Shown one piece after another: positions 1-9,191 of a stretch of 64,000 bases of DNA; the first letter of the stretch is position 1, and each line of letters opens with the position of its first letter. A model generated the notes under the pieces. That model was not told the origin of the DNA. It saw only the letters and a list, made by a program, of their open reading frames with translations, and made no database searches. The DNA comes from Paraburkholderia tropica (GTDB taxonomy: Bacteria; Pseudomonadota; Gammaproteobacteria; Burkholderiales; Burkholderiaceae). The stretch lies in the NCBI RefSeq assembly GCF_900109265.1, contig NZ_FNZM01000014.1:62001-126000 (forward strand). Direction: 5' to 3'. The translations under genes and the position numbers were made by a program.

Positions 1-978
1 GCGATTCCGATGCCGTTCTTCGGCACGACGCCGTTCGCGGCGCCGGGGCTTGGCATCGTCGCGACCTGCGTGATGGCGGGCTTCGGGCTCTGGTGGCTCG
101 GGCGCGCGGCCGCCGCGGCGAAGCGCAACGGCGAAGGCTTCGTCGAGCCGCACGACGGCGGCGCAGACGACGCCTCGCGCGGCAAAAGCCCGCTCGTGCG
201 CGAACGCGCGAGCGTGGCGCAAACCTTCGATCCCGCCGAAATCGACGCGGGCGCGGAGGCGTCGCTGCACGCCGGCGCGCCGCCCGCGTGGGTCGCGCTC
301 GCGCCGCTCGTGGTGGTGGTCGCGATGAACTTCGTGATGAACATGCTGGTGTTTCCGCGCATCGACGCGAGCTATCTCGCCGAGCCGCGCTGGGGCGCGA
401 CGTCGCTGTCCGCCGTCGCGGGCGTGTGGGGCGTGTGCGTGGCGCTCGCGCTCGGCATCCTCGTGCTGGTGGCGCTGAACCGTCAGCGGCTGGGCGCGCT
501 GCGCGAGAGCGTCGATGCGGGCGCGAACGCGTCGGTGCTGCCGGTGCTGAGCGTCGGCAGCCTCGTCGGCTACGGCGCGGTGATCGCCGCGCTGCCCGCG
601 TTCGAGGCCGTGCGCGACTGGGTGCTCGGCATCGGCGGCGGTCCGCTCGTTTCGCTCGCGGTCGCGACGAACCTGCTCGCCGGGCTGACCGGCTCGGCTT
701 CGGGCGGCCTGACGATCGCGCTCGATGCGCTCGGCAGCACGTATATGCAGCTTGCCGCGCAGCATCATATCGATCCGGCGCTGATGCATCGCGTGGCCGT
801 GATGTCATCGGGCACGCTCGACAGCCTGCCGCACAACGGCGCGGTGGTGACGCTGCTGGCCGTATGCGGTTCCACGCATCGCGACAGCTATCGCGATCTG
901 GTGGTGGTGAGCATCGTCGGCGCACTGATCGCGCTGGCCGTGGTGATCGCGCTGGGCTCGCTGTTCGGCAGTTTTTGA
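1..978 (+). CDS. GntP-family permease, 5' end cut by window
   Basis: The reading frame is open from base 1, so the true start lies outside the window; 325 residues are visible. The protein is very hydrophobic with several membrane spans, interrupted by a hydrophilic loop around residues 40-85. The C-terminal part carries the GntP signature region SSGTLDSLPHNGAVVTLLAVC followed by a last membrane helix. GntP proteins are inner-membrane proton symporters for gluconate, 3-hydroxybutyrate and related hydroxy acids. The actual substrate cannot be read from this fragment. The neighbours (hpnR, a LysR gene, dld) do not settle it, although dld also handles a hydroxy acid. The family call is sure; the substrate is unknown. 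Confidence 0.85.
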   Translation, partial: AIPMPFFGTTPFAAPGLGIVATCVMAGFGLWWLGRAAAAAKRNGEGFVEPHDGGADDASRGKSPLVRERASVAQTFDPAEIDAGAEASLHAGAPPAWVALAPLVVVVAMNFVMNMLVFPRIDASYLAEPRWGATSLSAVAGVWGVCVALALGILVLVALNRQRLGALRESVDAGANASVLPVLSVGSLVGYGAVIAALPAFEAVRDWVLGIGGGPLVSLAVATNLLAGLTGSASGGLTIALDALGSTYMQLAAQHHIDPALMHRVAVMSSGTLDSLPHNGAVVTLLAVCGSTHRDSYRDLVVVSIVGALIALAVVIALGSLFGSF

Positions 979-1153
979 ATGCGCGATGCGGTGATAAGGA
1001 AGCAACCACGAAGCAACGATAAAGGGCCGATAAGGAAGCGGCGCGCCTGAAAGCGCGCTCGCGCGAACGCGCGTAGACTCGCACGTGGCAGTGCCAGGCA
1101 TCCAGCATCGAGCAACAGGCAGGCGCGTGACGCGCGTCGTGCAAGGAGGCTTC

Positions 1154-2698
1154 ATGAGATTGCTTGCCGTCCACCCGAGTGGGTTGATGTACACGCGCGT
1201 GTTCCTGCGGCTCGAACCGCTGGGTCTCGAATCGGTCGCGGGCACGGCGCGCGATGCGGGCCACGAGGTGCAACTGCTCGACCTCCAGGTGGAAACCCAT
1301 CGCGACCTCATGCGCCGCGTGCGCAACTGGCGGCCCGAAGCGCTGTGCTTTTCGGGCAACTACCTGGCGAACATTCCCGAAATCGTCGATCTCGCGAAAG
1401 CCGTGAAGGCCGTGCTGCCGTCGTGCTTCGTGTTCGTGGGCGGCCACAGCGTGTCGTTTACGGCGCACGATCTACTGCGCCACGCCGAGGGCGCGATCGA
1501 CTGTATTCTGCGCGGCGAGGGCGAAGCGTCGATCAACGATCTGCTCGCCGTGGTGGCGCAGGGCGGCGACCTGCTGAGCGTGGCGGGCGTCGTCACGCGC
1601 GACGGCTCCGGGCCGCCGCCGCGCTTCGTCGAGCATCTCGATCCTGTGCGTCCCGCGCGCGATCTGTTGCGGCATCGGCGCAAATACTTCATCGGCACAC
1701 TCGATCCATGCGCGTCCATCGAGTTCGCGCGTGGTTGTCCGTGGGACTGCACGTTCTGCAGCGCGTGGACCTTTTACGGGCGCAGCTATCGCACGCGCAG
1801 CCCCGAAGTGGTGGTGGAAGAACTCGCTGCGCTGCGCGAACCGGGCGTTTTCATCGTCGACGACGTGGCCTTCGTGCACGCCGAACACGGCATGGCGATC
1901 GCCGATGCAATCCGCCAACGCGGCATCAAGAAGCGTTACTACCTCGAGACGCGCGGCGACGTGCTGCTGCGCAACAAGGACGTGTTTCGCGCGTGGGAAT
2001 CGCTCGGGCTCAAATACATGTTTCTGGGCCTCGAAGCGATCGACGAAGCGGGGCTCAAGGCGTTTCGCAAACGCATCAGTCTCGACCGCAATTTCGAGGC
2101 GCTGGAATTCGCGCGCTCGCTGGGCATCACCGTGGCCATCAATCTGATCGCCGATCCCGATTGGGATCACGACCGCTTCGAAACCATTCGGCAGTGGTGC
2201 CTGGAGATTCCGGAGATCGTGAATATCAGCGTGAATACGCCGTATCCGGGCACCGAAAACTGGCAGCAGGAATCGCGGCCGCTCACGAGCCTCGACTATC
2301 GCCTCTACGACATTCAGCACGCCGTGGTGCCGACGCGCCTGCCGTTGGCCGAGTTCTACGCGGAACTCGTGCGCACGCAGCAGGTGCTCAATCGCAAACA
2401 TCTGGGCTGGAGCGCATTGCGCGGCGCGGCGGGCCAGGCGGCGCATCTGCTCGTGCGCGGTCAGACCAATTTTGTGCGCATGCTATGGAAGTTCAACTCG
2501 GTGTTCGATCCGCGCCTGCAACTCGCCGATCACGAACGCGAGGTGAAATACGCCATGTCGCCGCCGCCTGCCATGCACGGCGCGCCGGCCATCGATATGA
2601 AAACCGTCTATATTCACGGTCCGATCGGCCGCAAGGGCCGCAAGATCGACGACGCCACCGAGCGCTTCGTCGACGAAACGCGCATGGGCACGGGCTGA
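1154..2698 (+). CDS. hpnR: Hopanoid C-3 methylase (cobalamin-binding radical SAM)
   Basis: The 514-residue protein opens with a cobalamin-binding Rossmann-like domain (about residues 1-160), then a radical SAM domain with the [4Fe-4S] motif C195-PWD-C199-TF-C202. The opening MRLLAVHPSG, the GGHS and RGEGEAS blocks and DPCASIEFARGCPWDC are characteristic of HpnR. The enzyme methylates C-3 of the hopanoid A ring at the membrane, which in methanotrophs supports late stationary-phase survival. The ATG at 1154 is preceded by a near-perfect AAGGAGG (1143-1149); an upstream in-frame extension to 1085 has no such site. No other hopanoid genes (shc, hpnABCD) lie nearby, so it is a stand-alone gene followed by a LysR regulator in the same direction. 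Confidence 0.9.
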   Translation: MRLLAVHPSGLMYTRVFLRLEPLGLESVAGTARDAGHEVQLLDLQVETHRDLMRRVRNWRPEALCFSGNYLANIPEIVDLAKAVKAVLPSCFVFVGGHSVSFTAHDLLRHAEGAIDCILRGEGEASINDLLAVVAQGGDLLSVAGVVTRDGSGPPPRFVEHLDPVRPARDLLRHRRKYFIGTLDPCASIEFARGCPWDCTFCSAWTFYGRSYRTRSPEVVVEELAALREPGVFIVDDVAFVHAEHGMAIADAIRQRGIKKRYYLETRGDVLLRNKDVFRAWESLGLKYMFLGLEAIDEAGLKAFRKRISLDRNFEALEFARSLGITVAINLIADPDWDHDRFETIRQWCLEIPEIVNISVNTPYPGTENWQQESRPLTSLDYRLYDIQHAVVPTRLPLAEFYAELVRTQQVLNRKHLGWSALRGAAGQAAHLLVRGQTNFVRMLWKFNSVFDPRLQLADHEREVKYAMSPPPAMHGAPAIDMKTVYIHGPIGRKGRKIDDATERFVDETRMGTG

Positions 2699-2784
2699 CG
2701 CCATTCGTCATCCGCCATCCGGCGTCATGGACGCGCGCGCCGATCTGATCCACACTGCGCGGATTGGATCTAGACGAAAAAGAT

Positions 2785-3675
2785 ATGGAACTGCGTCAGC
2801 TACGCTATTTTCTCGCGGTCGCCGAGCATCTGCACTTCAGCGAAGCCGCGAACGCACTCGGCATTGCCCAGCCGCCGCTGAGCCAGCAAATCCTCAAGCT
2901 CGAAAAGGAAATCGGCACGCGGCTGTTTATCCGCCATTCGCGGCGCGTGGAACTGACCGAAGCGGGGCGGCTGTTTCGCGTGCGCGCGCAACGCATCGTC
3001 GAAGACGCGGACCTCGCGCTCGCGGAGGCGCAGAACGTCGGGCGCGGCGAAAGCGGACGGCTGATTCTGGGCTTCGCGGGCTCTACCGTGTTTCATCCGC
3101 TCGTTGCCACGGTCTTGCAGCGCTTTCGCAGCGCGTGGCCCGGCGTGACGATCGGCTGCGAGGAGAGCAACAGTTCGGTGCTGCTCGACCGCGTGAACGA
3201 TGCCAAAGTGGACGCGGCTTTCGTGCGTTTGCCGCTCGATTGCCGGGGGCTTGCCACGCAGATGCTGGTGGAAGAAGACGTGCTCGCCGTGCTGCCTCCG
3301 CGCCACCGTTACGCGCGTCGCCGCAGCATCGATCTGGCTGATCTCGCGGGTGATCCGCTGATTCTGTTTCCCCGTCCTATTGGACCTGATCTCTACGATT
3401 CCATCATCAGCGCGTGTCATGCGGCGGGCTTCAATCCGGTCATCAGCATGGAGTCGCCGCAGATTTCCTCGACCGTGAACATGGCCGCGGCAGGTTTCGG
3501 CGTGACGCTGATTCCGTCCTCTATGCGGCAGATTCAGGCGAAGGGCGTGACCTATCACGCGCTCAAGGGCGGCTCGCTGCACACGACCATCGCACTCGTC
3601 TATCGTCCGCGCGAGAAAGCCCCCACGTTGCAGAACTTCGTGCGGATCGTGCGCGAGGCGGCGCGCCACGCCTGA
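2785..3675 (+). CDS. LysR-family transcriptional regulator
   Basis: This is a 296-residue LysR-type regulator. The N-terminal winged helix-turn-helix (residues 1-60, MELRQLRYFLAVAEHLHF then SEAANALGIAQPPLSQQILKLE) is followed by the two-lobed effector-binding domain. The start is placed at ATG 2785; a TTG seven codons upstream lacks support. The helix-turn-helix with AQPPLSQQI resembles the BenM/CatM branch, which often responds to aromatic-acid intermediates, but the target here is unknown. It lies 86 bp after hpnR and 146 bp before dld, all on the same strand. LysR genes usually act on a divergent neighbour, and none is present here, so its target may be dld or lie elsewhere. Confidence 0.9.
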   Translation: MELRQLRYFLAVAEHLHFSEAANALGIAQPPLSQQILKLEKEIGTRLFIRHSRRVELTEAGRLFRVRAQRIVEDADLALAEAQNVGRGESGRLILGFAGSTVFHPLVATVLQRFRSAWPGVTIGCEESNSSVLLDRVNDAKVDAAFVRLPLDCRGLATQMLVEEDVLAVLPPRHRYARRRSIDLADLAGDPLILFPRPIGPDLYDSIISACHAAGFNPVISMESPQISSTVNMAAAGFGVTLIPSSMRQIQAKGVTYHALKGGSLHTTIALVYRPREKAPTLQNFVRIVREAARHA

Positions 3676-3821
3676 GGCGACCCAGGTCGATCTATATCTT
3701 TTTCGTCTTGATCGAGCGGGCTTCCGATATTGGACGGCGCCGCAGCCCGCCTTTATCCTTGTAGAAGTTGCGAAAGCCCCGTTTCGTGTGTGTTTTCGCC
3801 CTTGATCCAGGAGCTGTTCGC

Positions 3822-5570
3822 ATGTCCACTGTTTCTCCGTCACCGGTCGCGTCGCGCGCTCAACGCGACGCCGCGCGTCCGGTGCTAATCGCCTCGCTGC
3901 AAGCGCTCGTTGGCCGCGACTATGTGCTGACCGGCGACGAAGCCACGCGGCGTTATCGCACGGGATTTCGCTTCGGTCAGGGCAAGGTGGCGGCGGTGGT
4001 GCGGCCCGGCTCGCTCGTCGAGCAGTGGCAGGTGCTGCGAGCGTGCATGGCCGCGAATGCGATCGTGATTTCGCAGGCGTCGAATACCGGGTTGACAGGC
4101 GGCTCCACGCCCGACGGCGACAACTACGATCGCGATGTCGTGATCGTCAGCATGGCGCGCATGCGCAAAGTTTACGTGATCGACGGCGGCAAGCAGGTCG
4201 TCTGTCTGCCAGGCTCGACGCTCGATCAGCTCGAACAGACGCTCAAACCGCTTGGCCGCGAACCGCATTCGGTGATCGGCTCGTCGTGCATCGGCGCGTC
4301 GGTGATGGGCGGCGTCTGCAACAACTCCGGCGGTTCGCTGGTGCGGCGCGGTCCGGCGTACACGGAAATGAGCGTGTACGCGCAGGTCGACGCACAAGGG
4401 CGGCTGAGTCTCGTGAATCATCTGGGCATCGCGCTGGGCGACACGCCCGAGCAGATCCTCGCGCGTCTCGATCGCGGCGAGCTGCCCGAAGACGCGATTC
4501 GCCACGATGCGGGCGCGGCGTCGGACCGGCACTATGCCGAGCACGTGCGCGACGTCAACGCCGATACGCCCGCGCGCTATAACGCCGATCCGCTGCGTCT
4601 GCATGAGGCGTCGGGATCGGCGGGCAAGGTGATGGTGTTCGCGGTGCGCCTCGATACGTTCCCCATCGAGAAGGGTGCGAAGGTGTTTTATATCGGCACC
4701 AACGCAACGTCCGAACTCACCGACGTGCGCCGTTATCTGCTCACGAAACTGTCGAATCTGCCGATTGCGGGCGAATATCTGCATCGAGACGCTTTCGATA
4801 TCGCCGAGCGCTACGGCAAGGACATGTTCCTCATGATCCAGCATCTCGGCACGCAGCGTCTGCCGGGGCTGTTCGCGCTCAAGAGCCGCTTCGACGCGTT
4901 TTTCGAGCGACTCGGCTTTCTGCCCGCGCATTTCACCGACCGCGTGATGCAGGCGCTGAGCCGCCTGTTTCCGAGCCATTTGCCCGCGCGCCTCAAGGAT
5001 TATCGCGAGCGCTACGAACATCATTTGATGCTCAAGGTGTCCGCCGATACTGTCGATGAAACGCGCGCGTATTTGCGGCGCTATTTCTCGGACGCGAGCG
5101 GCGACTTTTTCGAATGCACCGACGAAGAAGGCAGCAAGGCTTTTCTGCATCGCTTCGCGGCGGCGGGTGCGGCGGTGCGTTATCGCGCCGTGCACGGTCA
5201 GGAAGTCGAGGATATCGTTGCGCTCGATATCGCCTTGCGCCGTAACGATCGCGACTGGTTCGAAACTTTGCCCGCGCACGTCGAAAAGCCCATCGCGATC
5301 AAGCTGTATTACGGACATTTTCTTTGTCACGTGTTTCATCAGGACTATATCGTTCGCAAGGGCAACGACTGCCTCGCGCTCGAACACGAGATGTGGAAAC
5401 TGCTCGATGAACGCGGCGCCGAATATCCGGCGGAGCACAACGTCGGGCATCTTTATCACGCGAAGCCTGCGTTGAAAGCGTTTTACGAAGAACTCGACCC
5501 GTGCAACTGCTTCAATCCCGGGATCGGGCAGACGTCGAAGTTCGCGCATTATCGCGAGCAGGCTGAATAA
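3822..5570 (+). CDS. dld: Quinone-dependent D-lactate dehydrogenase
   Basis: The 582-residue protein is close to E. coli Dld (571). The N-terminal FAD-binding (PCMH-type) domain has SQASNTGLTGGSTPDGD near residue 90 and the glycine-rich GASVMGGVCNNSGGSLVRRG near 165. The C-terminal half is the membrane-binding D-lactate dehydrogenase domain, ending with the conserved HNVGHLYHAKPAL and CNCFNPG. It oxidises D-lactate to pyruvate and passes electrons to the quinone pool as a peripheral inner-membrane enzyme. The ATG at 3822 has AGGAG a few bases upstream; an in-frame ATG at 3768 would add 18 atypical residues. The gene is closed by a strong terminator at 5574. Confidence 0.93.
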   Translation: MSTVSPSPVASRAQRDAARPVLIASLQALVGRDYVLTGDEATRRYRTGFRFGQGKVAAVVRPGSLVEQWQVLRACMAANAIVISQASNTGLTGGSTPDGDNYDRDVVIVSMARMRKVYVIDGGKQVVCLPGSTLDQLEQTLKPLGREPHSVIGSSCIGASVMGGVCNNSGGSLVRRGPAYTEMSVYAQVDAQGRLSLVNHLGIALGDTPEQILARLDRGELPEDAIRHDAGAASDRHYAEHVRDVNADTPARYNADPLRLHEASGSAGKVMVFAVRLDTFPIEKGAKVFYIGTNATSELTDVRRYLLTKLSNLPIAGEYLHRDAFDIAERYGKDMFLMIQHLGTQRLPGLFALKSRFDAFFERLGFLPAHFTDRVMQALSRLFPSHLPARLKDYRERYEHHLMLKVSADTVDETRAYLRRYFSDASGDFFECTDEEGSKAFLHRFAAAGAAVRYRAVHGQEVEDIVALDIALRRNDRDWFETLPAHVEKPIAIKLYYGHFLCHVFHQDYIVRKGNDCLALEHEMWKLLDERGAEYPAEHNVGHLYHAKPALKAFYEELDPCNCFNPGIGQTSKFAHYREQAE

Positions 5571-5573
5571 ATG

Positions 5574-5607
5574 AAAAAGGCGGCGCATGAAAGCGCCGCC
5601 TTTTTTT
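5574..5607. terminator. Bidirectional rho-independent terminator
   Basis: A perfect 8-bp stem GGCGGCGC/GCGCCGCC (5579-5586 and 5593-5600) with loop ATGAAA is flanked by five A on the left and seven T on the right. It sits between the convergent dld and DUF4410 genes and can serve both. Confidence 0.92.
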
Positions 5608-5620
5608 ATCGATGCAAGAC

Positions 5621-6382
5621 TCAGCTTGCGTGGCTGACCGGCATCCAGCCATTTTCCTGCGCGGCTTGACCCAGTTGCTTCGCGATCGAGCGGGCGAGCT
5701 TGTCGGCGTCGGAGGTCACGGTGTCGTGCTTCGCTTCCGACGCGCCGTGCAAGCCGCCGCCTGCCGCCGCCGACACCGCCACATGACCCGCCGCCGCGCC
5801 CACGCCTGCCGTTTCGGCGACGCCCGGCATATGGCCGCTGTCCGCGTTGGCTTCGAAGGTCGCGAGCGCTTGCGGCGCGCCGTTGGCCGGCACGAACGAG
5901 AGTGCGATGGTCGCGCCCACTTCGCTCTTGCCCGCGCCCAGACCGATCAGAATGCGACGGCGACGGCTGCCTGCGTCGATGGTGTCGATGCGGCCTTCCA
6001 CGACGATCGCGTTGCGTCCGGCGGGAACCGGACCATCGGCGCGCACGGCGTTCAAACCCTGCTTGCGCAATTCGGCGACGATCTCATTGGCGAGCGCTTC
6101 GCGTGCTGCGAGCGCCGTTTGTTGCTGCTGTTGCGCCGACGATTCGCCGCTCGCCATCGACTTGATCTTCTGCGCCATGCCGCCGTCGAGCTTCACGAGA
6201 TCGGGCGAAATCTCGAACGCCGACACGTAGATCACGTCCGCATGCACTTGCGGCAGCGGACCGGCCGACTGCAACGCCGTGGCGGCCGAGGCGCAGCCCG
6301 AGGCGAACAGCGAGCCGGCGAGCAGTACGGCGCCCGCGAGGCGCTTGGTCTTGTTGACGAGGGAGAGAAGGAGCGAGTTCAT
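5621..6382 (-). CDS. DUF4410-domain lipoprotein
   Basis: This 253-residue protein begins with a lipoprotein signal: a Lys/Arg n-region, a hydrophobic core, and the lipobox-like FASGC around residues 26-30. The mature part carries the DUF4410 pattern, with a VEGRIDTIDAGSRRRRILIGLGAGKSEV block typical of this family of outer-membrane-associated lipoproteins of unknown function. The C-terminal half is rich in Ala and Gly. The start is set at the ATG giving MNSLLLSLVNK, because it places the signal peptide correctly; a further in-frame ATG lies 11 codons upstream. It is a single gene with a terminator behind it. Confidence 0.8.
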   Translation of the reverse strand: MNSLLLSLVNKTKRLAGAVLLAGSLFASGCASAATALQSAGPLPQVHADVIYVSAFEISPDLVKLDGGMAQKIKSMASGESSAQQQQQTALAAREALANEIVAELRKQGLNAVRADGPVPAGRNAIVVEGRIDTIDAGSRRRRILIGLGAGKSEVGATIALSFVPANGAPQALATFEANADSGHMPGVAETAGVGAAAGHVAVSAAAGGGLHGASEAKHDTVTSDADKLARSIAKQLGQAAQENGWMPVSHAS

Positions 6383-6634
6383 GTCGATGTCCGTTGCCTG
6401 AGTGCTTGATTGCATGAGTGGTCCGATACTCGCGAATTGATCAGGATGGCGAACTATCGGAAATGCTTCGTTAGAGCTGGCAGGGCATCGTGTTACGCGC
6501 GCGGTGTCTGGCGTGTCTTGCGGTCCGATGCGTCGTTCAGCGCATGGGTGCAAGTATGGGCAAAGGCGCGCGCGGACGCCACGCGCAAATTATGTCGATT
6601 CATGTCACCTGCGATCACCCGCAGTGAGCCGCGC

Positions 6635-8002
6635 TTATCTGCGCGCGGCGGCCGGGGCATTCGTCTGAGGGTTCAGCGGCAGTCGCACGAGGGCTTCGAG
6701 TCCGCCGCCCGCGCGGTCGTGAAAAGTTAGCGAACCGCCGTGCAGACGCGCGATGCGTTCGACGATGGCGAGTCCGAGGCCGGTGCCGCCGGAATGCGTG
6801 CGCGCGTTGTCGCCACGGCTGAACGGCGATTTGAGGCGCTCGAGTTCCGCGGCGCGAATGCCGTTGCCGCGATCGCAGATGGCCACGCAGGCGTCGTCGC
6901 CGTCGCGCCAGGTGCGCACGCGCAGACCTGTGCGTCCGTACACCACCGCGTTCTGCATCAGGTTCATCAGCACGCGCATGACGGCGACGGGCCGGAACGC
7001 GAACGGCGGCACGTCGCCTTCCTCCAGATCGAACTCGTGCCCGAGCCCCGTGAATTCGGCGACGAGCTGGCCCGCGAGCGCGTTCAGATCGCCCGTCTGC
7101 GGTGCCTCGCGCTCGCCGCTGCCCGCGTAATCCATGAACTGCTGAAGAATCGTGTCGATATGGTCGAGATAGCCCTCGGACGACGCGACGAGGCTGTCGT
7201 TGGTGCCGCGCGGCAGCGCCATCGCAATCGCGAGGCGCAGCTTCGTGAGCGGCGTGCGGATGTCGTGCGAGACGCCTGCGAGCATCAGCGCGCGCGTCGC
7301 TTCCGCCTGTTTGAGCGCGTCGGTCATCTGATTGAAGGCGCGGCTGACTTCGGCGATTTCGGTGGGGCCGTCGGTCGGCAGCGGCGCGGGCGCGTCGCCG
7401 GCGCTCACGCGCCGGGCCGCATCCGCGAGATCGGCCAGCGGCCGGTTCAGATGCAGCTGGATCAGCCAGCCCGTCAAGCCCGCGAGCAGCGCGAGGCCGA
7501 TCGACAGAATGACCGCCGTGGTGATGCCGCTCGCCTGGGCGTCGGCGGTCATCGGCAGCGCGATCCAGACCGGCTCGCCGGCCGCATGCACGCGGATCCA
7601 GAGGCGCTCCTCGTCGGTGGTTTCCCAGCGTATGGGCATGTCGGCGGGCAGATCGCGCGTAAGCGAGCGGATGAAGACATCGCGCTGCCACGTGCGGAAG
7701 AAGCGCAGCGGGCTGATCGCCGGCATCGCCGTACTCGCGGCGGGCGCGCTGCGATGCGCGTTCATGCGCGTGGCGGCCGCGCGGCCTTCGTCGGGCGGCA
7801 TGGCGGCGAGCAGGCTGTCGAGCATGCGCACGTAGTCCGCGAAAATGATCGACGCGCGCTCGATGCGCGGGCGCTGCACGAAGTGAAGCAGCGCGCTCAG
7901 CGAGCACGCCTGCGTGAGCGCGACGAGCACCACCAGCAGCACGATGTTGCGCGAGAGCAGCGAGCGCGGCAGCCAGCGGCGCGGTTGGGCGGGAGCACGC
8001 AT
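6635..8002 (-). CDS. EnvZ-like sensor histidine kinase
   Basis: The 455-residue kinase has a first membrane helix (residues 18-42), a periplasmic domain of about 120 residues, a second helix (about 160-185), a HAMP domain, and a HisKA domain with SHDIRTPLTKLRL in which H246 is the phospho-acceptor. The HATPase domain follows with N, G1 (DRGNGI) and G2 (GGTGLGLAIV) boxes. The overall layout and the RTPLTKLRLAIA box match the EnvZ class. Its ATG is 10 bp after the stop of the response regulator, so the two are cotranscribed. An EF-hand exported protein heads the same operon, which suggests a cation or envelope signal. The signal itself is not visible from the sequence. Confidence 0.92.
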   Translation of the reverse strand: MRAPAQPRRWLPRSLLSRNIVLLVVLVALTQACSLSALLHFVQRPRIERASIIFADYVRMLDSLLAAMPPDEGRAAATRMNAHRSAPAASTAMPAISPLRFFRTWQRDVFIRSLTRDLPADMPIRWETTDEERLWIRVHAAGEPVWIALPMTADAQASGITTAVILSIGLALLAGLTGWLIQLHLNRPLADLADAARRVSAGDAPAPLPTDGPTEIAEVSRAFNQMTDALKQAEATRALMLAGVSHDIRTPLTKLRLAIAMALPRGTNDSLVASSEGYLDHIDTILQQFMDYAGSGEREAPQTGDLNALAGQLVAEFTGLGHEFDLEEGDVPPFAFRPVAVMRVLMNLMQNAVVYGRTGLRVRTWRDGDDACVAICDRGNGIRAAELERLKSPFSRGDNARTHSGGTGLGLAIVERIARLHGGSLTFHDRAGGGLEALVRLPLNPQTNAPAAARR

Positions 8003-8012
8003 GCGGGGCGCG

Positions 8013-8726
8013 TCAGGTGTCGACGCCGGCCACCAGCATGTAGCCGATGCCCCACACGGTCTTGATGAAGCGCGGCTTGGCGGGATCGTCCTCGACGATC
8101 TGGCGCAGCCGCAGGATCTGCACGTCGACGCTGCGATCGAGCGCGTTGTGATCGCGTCCGCGCGCGCGGGCGAGCAGGTTTTCCCGGCTCACGGCGCGGT
8201 TCGGCGACGAGCCGAGCGCGTGCAGCAACAGCATCTGCGCCGAGTGGACGTCGATCGGCACGCCGTCGCGCATGAGCGTCTGCTGGCCCACGTCGAAGGT
8301 GAAGGCGCCGAAACGCAGCCGCTGCGAGGTGACCGTGGGTTCGCCGGACGCCATTTTCTGGCGGCGCAGCAGCGCTTTCACGCGCGCGACGAGTTCGTCG
8401 GGCAGGAAGGGTTTGGCGAGATAGTCGTCGGCGCCGGTTTCGAGGCCGATGACCTTGTCGGCGGCGTCGCCTTTCGCGGTGAGCATCAGGATCGGCAAGG
8501 TGTGGCCTTCGGCACGCAGACGGCGGCAGACGCTCAGGCCGTCTTCCGGCTCCATCATCAGGTCGAGCACGAGCAGGTCGTAGGGCTCGCGTTGCAGCAT
8601 GCGGTCGAGGCGCTTGCCGTCGGCGACGGCGCGCACCTCGAAGCCATGTCCGCTCAGGAAGCGTTGCAGCATGTTGCGCAGCTCGGCTTCGTCATCGAGC
8701 ACGATGATCCGGTTTGCCTGCTCCAT
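8013..8726 (-). CDS. OmpR-family response regulator
   Basis: The 237-residue regulator has a receiver domain with the acidic pair D11-D12, phospho-acceptor D55 (LLVLDLMMEP) and the K of the AKPF block. A winged-helix OmpR/PhoB-type DNA-binding domain ends with TVWGIGYML. The ATG at 8726 was chosen because the receiver fold starts immediately (MEQANRIIVLDDE); the longer open frame upstream overlaps the EF-hand gene in another frame and is not coding. It lies 34 bp downstream of the EF-hand gene and 10 bp upstream of its partner kinase, so it belongs to a three-gene operon. Confidence 0.93.
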   Translation of the reverse strand: MEQANRIIVLDDEAELRNMLQRFLSGHGFEVRAVADGKRLDRMLQREPYDLLVLDLMMEPEDGLSVCRRLRAEGHTLPILMLTAKGDAADKVIGLETGADDYLAKPFLPDELVARVKALLRRQKMASGEPTVTSQRLRFGAFTFDVGQQTLMRDGVPIDVHSAQMLLLHALGSSPNRAVSRENLLARARGRDHNALDRSVDVQILRLRQIVEDDPAKPRFIKTVWGIGYMLVAGVDT

Positions 8727-8760
8727 CGGCCGCCTCCGGCGGGGGTAGGGTTGAAGGGCG

Positions 8761-9081
8761 TCAGCGCACCGCGGCGGCGCGTTCGCGCATGAAATCCTCG
8801 ATCTGCGCGAGCGTGATGTAGCCGTTGTGCTGCGTGTCGATTTCGTCGAAGTGCTGCGCGACCATCGGCATGCCGCTTTGCGCCTGCGCGCGCGTGAGCT
8901 TGCCGTCGCCGCTCGTGTTCGCCTGGGCGAAGCGTGTGGGCAACTGCGCCATCGCGCGTTCGAGTCGTCCGCTGTTGATCGCGCCGGGCGGCGTGGACGT
9001 CGTTTGCGCGAGGGCCGTGGCCGGCACCGTCGCTGCTGCTGAAACGATACACAAAACAAGGGCGGCAATCATCTTCTTCAT
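8761..9081 (-). CDS. Small exported EF-hand protein
   Basis: The 106-residue protein has a clear Sec signal peptide (MKKMIAALVLCIVSAAATVPATALAQ) and two EF-hand-like loops. The first is around NTSGDGKLTRAQ and the second around DTQHNGYITLAQIEDF. Both keep the Gly at loop position 6 and a hydrophobic residue at position 8; the acidic ligands are imperfect in the first. It is probably a periplasmic calcium-binding protein. As the first gene of an operon with an OmpR/EnvZ-type pair, it may be a ligand-binding accessory of the sensor or a calcium-buffering target. That role is inferred from position only. Confidence 0.82.
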   Translation of the reverse strand: MKKMIAALVLCIVSAAATVPATALAQTTSTPPGAINSGRLERAMAQLPTRFAQANTSGDGKLTRAQAQSGMPMVAQHFDEIDTQHNGYITLAQIEDFMRERAAAVR

Positions 9082-9191
9082 GCTGAACTCCGTGAGGCAG
9101 CCGACGCAGCGCGCCGGTGTGGTTGAAAAGCGGATCAGGGAATGCGATTAAAAGCGGCGGCTAATTAAGGACTTACGTCTTTTATGCCGAA

